DNA from: Chitinophaga filiformis
Lineage (GTDB): Bacteria; Bacteroidota; Bacteroidia; Chitinophagales; Chitinophagaceae
NCBI RefSeq assembly: GCF_021646545.1
Contig: NZ_JAKIRP010000010.1
Location: 186,001-250,000, forward strand
DNA length: 64,000 nt
Direction of reading: 5' to 3'
The position numbers and the translations under genes were made by a program. Positions 1 through 9,800 of the stretch are shown piece after piece. The notes below the pieces were generated by a model, which was not told the DNA's origin, did not search any database, and saw nothing but the letters and a program-made list of their open reading frames with translations. How positions within the stretch are numbered: the stretch's first letter is position 1; the number at the start of each line of letters is the position of its first letter.

Positions 1-1018
1 CAATAGCGGCGGGCGGAATCCACTCCATACAGGCATGGTCTCCTCTGAAACACGGCTTATTACCAAATATTGAGCACGGGCGACAGGAAAGGCTTTCCAG
101 CTGCACCGCATTAGCCTCACTCTGCCCAAATCCCATAAACCCGGCAAAAGGATGCGTAGCCCCCCAGACAGAGACCACGGGTACCCGGAACAGGGAGGCC
201 AGGTGCATATTGGCCGAATCCATGCTGATCATCACATCCAGATTGCTGATAATGGCCAGCTCCGCCGGCAGTTTGAATCGTCCTGCCACCACAACTGCTT
301 CCGGGTATTTGAGGGCCAGGGAGGTCAGTTGGGCTATTTCAGCGGCCCCTCCCCCCATCAGCAGTACTTTGACTCCGCGATGCTTCACCAACGCGGCCAA
401 CACCTCCTCCATCTTCGCCAGCGGATAGGTTTTTTCCTTATACGTGGCAAAAGGCGCCAGTCCTATCCATTTATCCCCGTTTTTAGGCCCTGTAATGGCC
501 ATTAGCTCCGCCGTAAGCGGCTGACGGGGAAATACAGGCCGGGTAGCATTAATGGTCAGGGATAGCCCCAATTGACGGAATACAGCGGCATATCGCTCTA
601 TAGTACTGGTCAGCGGCAGGAGGACCTTCTCCTCCGGTCTGGCCAGGGCCTTCTTTTCTGCCCTTCCCTTGTCTATGGCAGCCACGGGACAACCACTGAG
701 CCGGAAAAACGTGCGCACTATCTGGGAACGTAGTACCTGGTGCAGATCTGCCACTGCGTCTATCTTCCACGATTTTCTGATCGCCTTGTAAAGCCGGTAT
801 AATCCCTTAAAGCCATTATGCTCCCCTTTCAGGTCCGCCGGAAAGAAGATCAGCCGGGGAATGCCTTCACATAAGGCCCCCCAGTTCTTATTAGAGACAA
901 AAACGATCTGTATGTCAGGATTCTGCTCCAGGACCTGCTGCATCACCGGAATGGTCATAGCCACATCTCCCATGGCGGAAAAGCGGATAGACAGTATCGT
1001 TCTCAATTGTTCTGGCAT
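1..1018 (-). CDS. Glycosyltransferase family 9 (heptosyltransferase-like), 3' end outside window
   Basis: Reading leftward from ATG at 1016-1018 the frame stays open for about 339 codons to the window edge, so the C-terminus is missing. The start MPEQLRTILSIRFSAMGD and the later DSANMHLAS stretch match GT9 (ADP-heptose:LPS heptosyltransferase-like) proteins, which have an N-terminal R-x-S-A-hGD motif and a C-terminal D-x-x-x-x-H-x-A sugar-nucleotide motif. A Cys-rich CRPCSVFGNKPC follows, as in many GT9 enzymes. By family it transfers a sugar from an ADP-heptose-type donor to LPS core or another surface glycan at the inner membrane; the exact donor cannot be told. Its start lies 3 bp beyond the DUF4254 stop, implying translational coupling. 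Confidence 0.85.
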   Translation of the reverse strand, partial: MPEQLRTILSIRFSAMGDVAMTIPVMQQVLEQNPDIQIVFVSNKNWGALCEGIPRLIFFPADLKGEHNGFKGLYRLYKAIRKSWKIDAVADLHQVLRSQIVRTFFRLSGCPVAAIDKGRAEKKALARPEEKVLLPLTSTIERYAAVFRQLGLSLTINATRPVFPRQPLTAELMAITGPKNGDKWIGLAPFATYKEKTYPLAKMEEVLAALVKHRGVKVLLMGGGAAEIAQLTSLALKYPEAVVVAGRFKLPAELAIISNLDVMISMDSANMHLASLFRVPVVSVWGATHPFAGFMGFGQSEANAVQLESLSCRPCSIFGNKPCFRGDHACMEWIPPAAI

Positions 1019-1021
1019 ATA

Positions 1022-1624
1022 TTATTTCCCCTTATAAAGAACAGGGTTTAAGGCAGGATCATTATACATTTTCATCTGCTTGTACACCTTCATGTACTTC
1101 TTACCAGCGGCGATGTCCGCCAGCAACTGGGTAATAGCACTTCCCAGGTCACTGCGCTGCTCCAAAAGGATGTCCAGCTTACGCTGACAGGCTTCCCTGT
1201 GCGCTGGCGTAGCATCCGGCCGGGTAGCTTCCTCCCGCATGTGATAGATCTTTAACGCCAGTATAGACAGACGGTCTATTGCCCAGGCAGGACTTTCCGT
1301 ATTGATGATGGCGCCGGCAGCTGGCTTCACATCTTTATATTTATCAAGAAAATAGCTGTCAATATATTCCACCACATCCGTACGCTCCTGGTTGGAACGG
1401 TCTATCCAACGCTTGATTTCCAATGCTTTCACCGGATCGATCAGCGGATCACGGATAATATCCTCCAGGTGCCACTGCACCGTATCAATCCAGTTTTTCA
1501 GATAGAGCAGGTGCTCAAAAGCTGTTTTTTCGTAAGGGTTCAGGATAGGCTGATGTACACTGTTATGCACATGATAATCGGCAATACTCTGATCAAATAT
1601 TTGATTGTACAGTTCTGTAGACAT
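1022..1624 (-). CDS. DUF4254 domain-containing protein
   Basis: A 200-residue soluble, mostly helical, charged protein without signal peptide. It begins MSTELYNQIFDQSI and continues with WHLEDIIRDP and IKRWIDRSNQERTD, the pattern I associate with DUF4254, whose function is unknown. The frame is open to 1684, but those extra codons translate a GGGG/FYGLF stretch outside the conserved domain, so ATG at 1624 is preferred. It is the first gene of a pair with the downstream GT9 glycosyltransferase (4-nt spacing), and a role in surface-polysaccharide synthesis is inferred only from that linkage. Confidence 0.8.
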   Translation of the reverse strand: MSTELYNQIFDQSIADYHVHNSVHQPILNPYEKTAFEHLLYLKNWIDTVQWHLEDIIRDPLIDPVKALEIKRWIDRSNQERTDVVEYIDSYFLDKYKDVKPAAGAIINTESPAWAIDRLSILALKIYHMREEATRPDATPAHREACQRKLDILLEQRSDLGSAITQLLADIAAGKKYMKVYKQMKMYNDPALNPVLYKGK

Positions 1625-1778
1625 GGGACAAAAGTATATAAATTGGCGAAATAGTCCATAGAAGGGTCCCCCTCCCCCCTCCAACCCTCCCCAAATGCAG
1701 GACTACAGAGTCTTAACATTCAAGTAACATGTAAGGCCTACATTTATTTTCCATTATAGCAACCACATATCAAACTAT

Positions 1779-2309
1779 ATGTCTGATAACCCATCCAGAA
1801 TACTCTTTGGTCAATTATTTGAATCCAACAGGGAAAAGGTGTACCGGTTTGCATTCAAACTAACCGATGACCGGCAACGGGCGGAAGAGATCACCCAGCA
1901 GTGCTTCATCAAGCTCTGGGAAAACATGCATAAAGTACAGGAAGGACAGGATGTCTTCCCGCTATTGTTCGTATTTACCAAACACATTGTCATCGATGAA
2001 ACACGTAAACTGTACCGCGAAAGAAAAACACTGTCCCAGATTTCTCAAAACCAGCCTGTCAGCAGCGAAAATGCTGAAGAAAATGCTTTACTCAGAAAAG
2101 AGTTTCACCAACACATGCACAGGGTGATAGAACAAATGCCGGAGCAACGGAGAAATGTCTACATCTTAAGCCGTGATAAGGGACACAGTAATAAGGAAAT
2201 AGCCAGCCAGCTTTCACTTTCGCCAACCACAGTAAGAAATCATCTGACCCTTGCCCTGCAAGCCCTGAAACGGGAGTTAATGGTACATTACGATATGGAG
2301 ACTAAATAA
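1779..2309 (+). CDS. ECF-type RNA polymerase sigma factor
   Basis: A 176-residue sigma-70 family protein with only regions 2 and 4. Region 2 (about residues 8-75) includes EKVYRFAFKLTDDRQRAEEI and the CFIKLWEN core-binding segment. Region 4 (about 118-170) includes MPEQRRNVYILSRDKG and the HTH EIASQLSLSPTTVRNHL. This matches Bacteroidetes ECF sigma factors that work with FecR anti-sigma factors and TonB receptors. It is followed after 17 bp by an S41 protease gene. No FecR gene is adjacent; the nearest is at 10,195-11,157 on the other strand. Pairing with that FecR is an inference. Confidence 0.93.
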   Translation: MSDNPSRILFGQLFESNREKVYRFAFKLTDDRQRAEEITQQCFIKLWENMHKVQEGQDVFPLLFVFTKHIVIDETRKLYRERKTLSQISQNQPVSSENAEENALLRKEFHQHMHRVIEQMPEQRRNVYILSRDKGHSNKEIASQLSLSPTTVRNHLTLALQALKRELMVHYDMETK

Positions 2310-2326
2310 TCCAATAAACCCACTTT

Positions 2327-3721
2327 ATGGACATAAAAATCTTTCCGCGTAAGATCGTGTGCCTTTCCGGTATCATGGTATTGCTGCTTGCATGCCGTAA
2401 AGACGATGCTCCGCCCCCACCCGTACCCACCGGCCCGGTTACCCAACAGGAAACCAACAACTGGATACTGGACAGTATGCGGTATTATTACCTGTGGAAC
2501 GACGCACTACCCGCCAGAGCCGATACCCAGCTGACGGCCCTGAACTTCTTCCATAGCCTGAAGAAAACGACCGACAGCTTTTCACAAATGCTCGATGCAA
2601 ACAATATTTCCGGCACCGTTCAAAAGGATATCCTGCATGCATATGGCTTCAGTTATGCCGTCATCTCTATGGATGGTGTTCCCCAACCATTAGGGCTGAT
2701 CAAATTTGTGATACCAGGCAGTGCGTCTGAGCTGAACGGATTACACAGGGGAGATTATTTCACCCGTATTAACGGGAAACTACTGACAGCGTATAATGCG
2801 GCAGCACTGGAAAACGAGTTGATGAAGGCTGACAATGGCACTGTCACAAAAGCCGTCGTTAATAACACTTCAGTTACAGAGCAGGAAGAGGTATTCGTAG
2901 AGAACAAACTACTGCTGGAAAATCCCCTGTATGCAAAAAAGATCTGGAGCATGGGGAATAAGAAGATCGGTTACATCTTCTATAATTATTTCGACGATTA
3001 TTTTGATGATAACCTCTTAAGTGCATTTACCGGGTTCAAAAACAATAATGTCAATGAACTGATCATCGATCTGCGTTACAACCCCGGTGGCAGTCTGACA
3101 GCTGCTGCTGTCTTATCAGCACTTACAGCCCCGAACATTACAGCAAAGAGCGTATTTATAAAATACAGCGGCAACAATAAAATAGGGAATCAGTCTGCAT
3201 CCTTCGAAAGCCTGCTGTCAGTACCATCAAGCGGTAAATATATTTCCTTCAGCAGTCTTGCCGCTGGCCGCTTATCACTCAAACGTGTTTTTGTCATCAC
3301 TACTTCTGTTAGCGCCTCTTCATCAGAAGTAGTGGTCAATAATCTCAAACCGTATACACAGGTTGTCACAATAGGAGAACGGACATATGGCAAAGACAAA
3401 GCAGCGGTTATCATTAAAGACATGAGAACCCCGCAACGCATCACCTGGATGCTTTACCCGATCACTTATCTGTTGTCAAATGCTGCGGGACAAGGCAACT
3501 ATCCCACAGGTATTACTCCCGACTACCCACTGAATGAATTAAATACACAACCGCTGCTACCTATAGGCGACTCCACCGATCCGCTTATCGCCAGAGCTAT
3601 TCAAATCATCGATGGAGGTGGACGCCTGGCCAATACATCCTTTGCAACGACTACTACTCGGTCTTATTACGATAGCCGGAAAAAAGTAAGTGATGGTAGC
3701 GTAGTAATTATCCCTCACTAA
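2327..3721 (+). CDS. S41 family peptidase, lipoprotein (C-terminal processing protease-like)
   Basis: 464 residues. A lipoprotein signal peptide ends in the lipobox LLLACRKD (Cys about 23), predicting periplasmic or outer-membrane anchoring. A helical N-terminal domain (about 40-110) carries the YYYLWND motif of Bacteroidetes S41 proteins. A PDZ-like region spans about 115-190 (PGSASELNGLHRGDYFTRIN). The S41 core contains LIIDLRYNPGGS and the nucleophile region TSVSASSSEVV followed by GERTYGKDKA, where the Ser and Lys of the catalytic dyad are expected. The last about 60 residues are low-complexity. The 17-bp gap suggests co-transcription with the upstream ECF sigma gene. Substrate unknown; proteolysis of an anti-sigma factor is conceivable but speculative. 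Confidence 0.9.
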   Translation: MDIKIFPRKIVCLSGIMVLLLACRKDDAPPPPVPTGPVTQQETNNWILDSMRYYYLWNDALPARADTQLTALNFFHSLKKTTDSFSQMLDANNISGTVQKDILHAYGFSYAVISMDGVPQPLGLIKFVIPGSASELNGLHRGDYFTRINGKLLTAYNAAALENELMKADNGTVTKAVVNNTSVTEQEEVFVENKLLLENPLYAKKIWSMGNKKIGYIFYNYFDDYFDDNLLSAFTGFKNNNVNELIIDLRYNPGGSLTAAAVLSALTAPNITAKSVFIKYSGNNKIGNQSASFESLLSVPSSGKYISFSSLAAGRLSLKRVFVITTSVSASSSEVVVNNLKPYTQVVTIGERTYGKDKAAVIIKDMRTPQRITWMLYPITYLLSNAAGQGNYPTGITPDYPLNELNTQPLLPIGDSTDPLIARAIQIIDGGGRLANTSFATTTTRSYYDSRKKVSDGSVVIIPH

Positions 3722-3838
3722 ATCAGCACAGCAACGAGAACATAGCAAGAAGAGTGAGAGAAAAATGGGGTTAACAAAACAATATAGTAATCAATCGTTG
3801 TTGTAACATATCAGCTAATATGCAACATCTTTTAATGG

Positions 3839-4534
3839 CTATCTCAGTTTGATCTGTATATCTGGGGTTACCTGTCTTCCTATAACATTCTTTATAACAG
3901 TTCTGTCTCCTGTTCCCATCAGGAACAGACCTGCACGCAGACTGTCCTGCCCTGCAATTCCTCTATGCCGGGTATAGGGATAAATGATCTGTACATGGTG
4001 CAAGACGCCTGAACTGTCGTCCGGCAGCTTACCTCCATAAGCAAGGCTTCCGTTTAAGCCAGCAAATCCTTTAATAATAGATAAAGGTACCTTTACCGGC
4101 GATTTCCCAAGCAATACCACTCCCATCTTTACACTGTTACAGGTGTGGAGTGTATCACTACAAGTCAGTGTAATCGGTGCATATGCCGTGCCCGGGGCAA
4201 CAATCTTTGCACCACGGGTAACGATCAATCCACCATCAACGTTTTTCTGATCGTTCCTCAGCACTTTTAATAACGTACCTGGTTCGATGCTCAGGACAGC
4301 CTCATTAGCGATATATACCCAACCATCTATGTACCAGGTACGGTTATTAGTTAATAAAGTATTCTCTCCTATAATACCGCGCAGTGTATCCGTGGCAGGA
4401 ATGGCCTGTAAGGAAACAACAGGAGTCGATGCATCTTCTTTAGAGCAAGCCGTGAACAGCAACAATAGCAAGCCTGCGATCGGAAAAGATCCGGACCACA
4501 ACCTTATTATCATATTTCTGATCAGCGTGCTCAT
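3839..4534 (-). CDS. Lipoprotein, short beta-helix-type paralogue
   Basis: 231 residues with a signal peptide and lipobox LLLFTACSKED. The body shares its opening arrangement with the 448-residue protein encoded at 5463-6809: an NxTWYIDG / GTYFLDG strand, then an EPGTLLK / NAGAQIRG turn, then the common motif (L)VTRGA(K/T)I and a segment ending P-I-x-(L/F)-T. It lacks most of the later helix turns of the larger protein, so it looks like a shortened relative. Last gene of the FecR-TonB receptor locus, 17 bp after the preceding stop. Function unknown; a surface-exposed accessory of the TonB receptor is inferred from position. Confidence 0.72.
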   Translation of the reverse strand: MSTLIRNMIIRLWSGSFPIAGLLLLLFTACSKEDASTPVVSLQAIPATDTLRGIIGENTLLTNNRTWYIDGWVYIANEAVLSIEPGTLLKVLRNDQKNVDGGLIVTRGAKIVAPGTAYAPITLTCSDTLHTCNSVKMGVVLLGKSPVKVPLSIIKGFAGLNGSLAYGGKLPDDSSGVLHHVQIIYPYTRHRGIAGQDSLRAGLFLMGTGDRTVIKNVIGRQVTPDIQIKLR

Positions 4535-4551
4535 TGTATGAAGTAATTATC

Positions 4552-5367
4552 TTAATAAGAAATCAGTCTGTCTGAAGCCACATCAAAGAATTCCGGAGTT
4601 CCCAGACCAACAATATTGTTGATGTAATGCTTTTCTGTCCCACCAATACCAGGTACCAACGAAAACTGATATCCCGAAAAGATGGCCGGATCAAATGGTG
4701 CTGCAAGGTTCGCCAGCGGCTGCTGGGTAGTAACATCCACTGGTTGAAAGAAATATACTGTGGTAGCAGGGTCTATACTGTCCTTTACCGGCAGAAAGGC
4801 GGAAAGCTCACCTTTTCTTATTTTCTCAAATCTTGCTAATGTATCAGTCTTTACCAGCTCAAAAGTATTGGGATCATAATAACATCCATAGATCTGGAGA
4901 CCAATAGAATCAGGCAGTATATCGCTGGTATAAAAAAAGCTTTGCAGCTTATGATTCTCAGGAACATTCTCTTCTGTTTGTCCAACTAAGATAGGATCAC
5001 TATCCGCGTTCAATTGTAACAAGGTAAGAGATGCTATTTTTCCTGCTATAGCAATGGTAGTATCTATCAGCGTAGCATTAGTAAAATGATCCTTTATAAC
5101 GATGTGCTGCATCCCTTCTGTCTTCACGATCATTTTTGTAGAAGTCTGTCCATTATATAAACTGTCCTCAACCAGATCATCATTGACCACTACTTCAAAA
5201 GCAGCTGAGGTATTTGTAGAAAAGCTGGTTATCGATAGATTGAGCACCTCAGTAGCCTTTACGAGTTCTCCATCTTTCTTACACGAATAAAATAGCGTGA
5301 TAGCGCAGATTAAAAAAGTAGCTGTGAAAAATGTTTTAAACGAAATAAATTTTCTATTCATGATCAT
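4552..5367 (-). CDS. Hypothetical lipoprotein of the TonB receptor locus
   Basis: 271 residues, lipobox ITLFYSCKKDG near residue 29, so a predicted lipoprotein. The remainder is beta-rich with Thr/Asp-rich strands (for example VEDSLYNGQTSTKMI and PATTVYFFQPVD) and no motif I recognise; the early half has the rhythm of DUF4397/Ig-like domains but this is weak. Two in-frame ATGs (5367 and 5361) are equally plausible. It lies between the two beta-helix lipoprotein genes on the same strand, 95 bp downstream of the larger one, and probably belongs to the same transcription unit. Confidence 0.7.
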   Translation of the reverse strand: MIMNRKFISFKTFFTATFLICAITLFYSCKKDGELVKATEVLNLSITSFSTNTSAAFEVVVNDDLVEDSLYNGQTSTKMIVKTEGMQHIVIKDHFTNATLIDTTIAIAGKIASLTLLQLNADSDPILVGQTEENVPENHKLQSFFYTSDILPDSIGLQIYGCYYDPNTFELVKTDTLARFEKIRKGELSAFLPVKDSIDPATTVYFFQPVDVTTQQPLANLAAPFDPAIFSGYQFSLVPGIGGTEKHYINNIVGLGTPEFFDVASDRLISY

Positions 5368-5462
5368 TAAAAATTTAAAACCCTATTAAATAAGCAGGTG
5401 ATAAAATACCACCTGCTTATGCTGTTCAAGCATCTTAATTTTTCATTGAGGAAAAAAATAAC

Positions 5463-6809
5463 TTACAGACCTACAGTCCATGTATTTAACCAGGCTTTGC
5501 TACCTGGAGCGAAAGCACCTCTGTAAGCTACAGCTGTGAAACCAGTTGTACCAGAGAAATCAGCACCTGTTGCAGCTGGGCTGGTTGCAGTAGGATAAGG
5601 CTGGAAGGCCAGGCCTGTTCCGTATGGAGCTGAGATACCGAAAGCAGTCTGAGGATTGCTACCAGTAGCAGTAGTATTGTCAGCAGGCAGTGTACCACCT
5701 GTAACAACTGTAGAGAAACCATGTACCAGGTTGTCAGTAAAGTTGGCAACATAAGCAGCAGAACCACCTTCTAAAGACACACCATTGTTATAACCGAACA
5801 ATACTGAGTTTTTAATAATGTAGTTGGTATTTCTTCTCAGACGAGCACCATTCAGGGTACCGGTAGCAGCAGCAGTTGCTGTACCTGAAATCAATGTCAG
5901 GTTGGAGATCTTAGCCTGAGTTAATGGAAGAAGACCGTTACCTGCAGCGTTGTTGTCAGATTCGATACCATTAGCATCTGCATAAACAGCACCAGTACCG
6001 GTTGTTCTGCGAACACCTACGATGAACTGCAGGGTACCAGTATAACCGAAATCGAAATCGAAGATGTCGTCATTGGTGTTCAGAGAAACCAGGTGATGAG
6101 CGTTTACAGTACCACCGAAGAATTCAAATGAATCATCCTGACCGTAAGCAGCTTCTACGTGGTGCAGTTCTGTACCGCTACCAACACCACCCAGGGTAAG
6201 GCTGTTCAGTTCATTACCGTCAACGATTGCAGCACCTGCGTACAGGATACGAACATAACGGAAGATACCAGAAGATTCAGTGTTGAATGTAGTGCTGGCG
6301 CTACCATAACCAACGTTAACACCAGCTGGTAATGATGGCAGATTAATACCTTCGATCACTGGATCTGAGCCTAACTGGTTCTGGTTAGTCTGAGCACGAC
6401 CCAGGATAACGATACCACCCCAGTCACCTACGGCAGGAGTTGCTTCCGCAGAAGTGAAAATGATTGGATTTGCAGAATCACCCAGTGCTGCGATAGTAGC
6501 ACCACGTGTTACAACCAGTGCAGAAGCTTCAGCAGGAGTAGCTTTTTTAACGCCACGGATCTGCGCACCTGCATTGATAGTAATTTTACCCAGACTGTCT
6601 ACATAACATTTGCCATCCAGGAAATAAGTTCCGTTTGCCTGAAGAACATACTCGTCTCCCGCTGGAATAACATTAGGCAATGTAGAGCCTGAAGGCAAGT
6701 TAACAACAGCGGCGTTTACGGACTTAGGAGCTGTGTCTTGTGCGTCTTTCTTACATGCACCGAAAGCGAGCAGTGATAAAGCTCCGGCTGCAATCATGAA
6801 TTTTTTCAT
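5463..6809 (-). CDS. Secreted beta-helix-like lipoprotein paired with TonB receptor
   Basis: 448 residues with lipobox LLAFGACKKD. The mature part is rich in Gly, Asn, Thr and Ala with regularly spaced short strands: LVVTRGATIAALGDSANPI, DWGGIVILGRAQ, FRYVRILYAGA, ELHHVEAAYGQDDSFEFFGG, FDFDFGYTGTLQFIVG. This is typical of right-handed parallel beta-helix proteins. From memory, proteins with the DWGGIVILG and QDDSFEFFGG motifs commonly sit next to a TonB-dependent receptor in several phyla. Here the receptor gene ends 49 bp upstream. A substrate-capturing surface partner of the receptor is inferred. The sharply reduced rare-codon use (GCA/GCT, GTA, ACC repeats) suggests high expression. Confidence 0.75.
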   Translation of the reverse strand: MKKFMIAAGALSLLAFGACKKDAQDTAPKSVNAAVVNLPSGSTLPNVIPAGDEYVLQANGTYFLDGKCYVDSLGKITINAGAQIRGVKKATPAEASALVVTRGATIAALGDSANPIIFTSAEATPAVGDWGGIVILGRAQTNQNQLGSDPVIEGINLPSLPAGVNVGYGSASTTFNTESSGIFRYVRILYAGAAIVDGNELNSLTLGGVGSGTELHHVEAAYGQDDSFEFFGGTVNAHHLVSLNTNDDIFDFDFGYTGTLQFIVGVRRTTGTGAVYADANGIESDNNAAGNGLLPLTQAKISNLTLISGTATAAATGTLNGARLRRNTNYIIKNSVLFGYNNGVSLEGGSAAYVANFTDNLVHGFSTVVTGGTLPADNTTATGSNPQTAFGISAPYGTGLAFQPYPTATSPAATGADFSGTTGFTAVAYRGAFAPGSKAWLNTWTVGL

Positions 6810-6858
6810 GGTTAATCCTTTAGGGTTTTAATAATTGTTGTATGTTGATGCTTGAACA

Positions 6859-9800
6859 TTAGAAATTGTATGTAACATTTAAACTCAGATTCCTGCCTTT
6901 GAACCATTTATGGTAAACAAAATCCAGGTCCTTGTTGAAAGATGTTCCCTTCGGATCGTGATTGGAGTTTGGATTACTCGCCTGATCCGCTACTGAATCA
7001 AAAACAAACTGACCACCGCCGATCTCTGTTGGAGCCGTTGCTTTTACGTTCTGATATATTATGAAGTCCTGCTGCAACAGATCACTGATATTAAATCTGA
7101 TCTGCATTTTTTTCTTCAGTAACGATGCACTTAACTGCAGATCGATCACATCACGTGCATTTTCATACTGGTCCTGCCATGGGTTAAACCCGGCGTTTAA
7201 TATTCTCTTTCCGAAACGGTTATATACCACGTTCACACCGATAATGTCACCGAAATAACCCAGTCCGCCGTTTATTACATATGGAGAAAGACCCTGTAAC
7301 GGACGGTCGCGCTTACCGGCAGGCGCCTGCCCGGGAGCAGCTCCGGCATCTGCAGCTGCTTTCAACAGTGCATCAGGGCTATACTCTACATTCGCCTTCA
7401 TCCAGGAACCGTTTCCGCTGATATATACTTTCTTCAACCATTCAGCAGAAGTAGCTACAAACCCAAGGGATTTTCTGAAGTCAACTTCGATTCCTCTGTT
7501 GGTTGACTTCTCAAGGTTGAAATAGAATAAGCTTATTTGTCCGCCGCCATTTGAAGCCACTACCTCTACCGGACTATCAAATCGTTTATAGAAAGCAGAC
7601 ACAGAAATAATTTCTCCCGGACCTGGATAATACTCATACCTGATATCCATGTTGGTGATCTTCGCGTCCTTTAAACTGGTGGCTCCCCTGTAGGTGCTTC
7701 TGTCCCTGAAGTCATAGTAAATAAACGGTGCTCTTTCACGGAAGTCGGCCCTGGCCAGCGTTCTGGAATATGCCAACCTTACATTCATCGTCTGAGTCAG
7801 ATTATAGATCAGATTAAACGATGGCAACCAGTCAGTTTTACGGTATTTCACCAGCGTATCAACCGGCATACCCGTGGCTTTATTATAAGAGATGCCATTC
7901 ACGTCCATCGCGTTGTTTTCCATGCGCACACCACCAATGAAGCGGAAATCTTTCAGGAAATTTATATCTGCCATCATGTAAGCAGCATGCAATTTCTGAT
8001 CGCCGTTATAGTCCTCGCCATCATCACCTGCACTGATCGAAGCAAACTGGTAAGTGAGATATCCCGGTTTTAATAATGTCTGTAACTGATAATCAGGCAC
8101 ACCAAACACCGCCTTGTTAATGGAATCTTTATTCCCTTTTGGATCGTATAACATCCTTAATGCGGATGATTTAAAGTCTGCTTTCCGGAACGCGCCGGCA
8201 TAACCCACCTTGATCAACTGGTTAGCGTCCCCCACTTTGAATGGAACAGAGAAATTCGCAGCTACATTCTTTCTCTTTTCCTCAAGAGCAGAATTGAAGA
8301 TCGTATTACCCCTGTTGATAAAACCAGTAGCATCAGTTAATACATATTGATAGTATCCTTTAGGACCATCTGCCTGATAACCCAGTGCCGCGCGTGTATC
8401 TGGCTGGTCTCTATGTACGTTTATATAGTCGGCAGACCAATCAAATTTCAGATGCTTATGCAGCAGATGCTCGCCTTCCAGTCTGCTCTGCCACAACTCA
8501 CTGATCAGCACCATATCTGAATAGTACAATACATCGTCGCCATCCTCTTTGGTGGTCAGCCTGTAGTTGAACTCCTTTCCATAATTAGTAGCAGATTCAT
8601 GACTGAATCTTCTGTTATAAAGATTCTTCAACACCACTTTATGCCCTTTGGTCTGGAAGCCGATATTCGCGACCGCTCCAATAGCAGTGTTGAAATTGTA
8701 TGTATTGGCATTATCGTAGTAATAATAGGAAGGTTGATAACGCTTATCATCCACCACACTTTCCTCATGCCTGTAAGTACCTGCTAATGTAATACCCAAC
8801 GAAGTAGCGTCTCTTAGTTTGATCTTTCTCCCAATCGTTAACTGGTAGTTCTGCACCGGAGAATAACCGTACTTGTGCAATCCCCAATTGTTCGGAATAC
8901 GGCTATTCATGTTGCTGGTCTTCACATTATCTCCTGCTGCCGCTGCTCTCCTGTAGTCGTCGCGCGACCAGTCTTTTTCCCACCAGGTACGTCTGCCATC
9001 ATCTGCTGCCAGATATTCCTTGTCGCCTCTTTCAGTTGAATACATTGACTTGCCGGTACTGTTCGTATTCAATCCGCTTCCTATGGTAACAGAAGCGAAA
9101 TTCTGTGAGGGAATATCCTTCGTATTGATCTGTACTAATCCACCCGCAAACTCTGCCGGCATATCAGGCGTAGCCGTTTTATTGATCACCACATTATCAA
9201 TAAGGCTGCTCGGCATTACATCAAAAGAGAAGTTCCTTCTATTAGGTTCCGTACTTGGCAGGTTAGCGCCGTTCAGCATAACATTGTTGTAACGCTCACT
9301 CAGACCGCGTACCGTTACGAATTTGTCTTCCTGTACTGTCAAGCCACTGATACGCTTTAATACCTGCGCAGCATTGTTGTCAGGAGTAGCCCTGATCTGC
9401 TCAGCACTGATACCGTCTGATACTGCAGCATTATTCTTTTGTATTGCATACAAACCTTCTACAGATGCCTTCTGATAGTTGGCAGTTACCACTACTTCTT
9501 TTAACGCAGAAGAAGATGGCTGCAAAACAATATTCAATGGCGTCAGTTTCTTTTCTGTTACTATTACATCCGTTATTCTTTTCGTATTGTATGATATGAA
9601 ACTGAATTCAAGTGTGTATTTGCCCGGTTCCAGCTCCAGATCGTAATTTCCATCCACCTGCGTCACGGTACCTTTACCATTGCTCACCTTCACAGTTACG
9701 CCAGGCAACATTTCATTTTTATTATTGACTACTTTTCCACCGATATGGCCAGTTACTACCTGTGCAGGTTTCTCCTGTACCCCTTTCCTGATCATAATCT

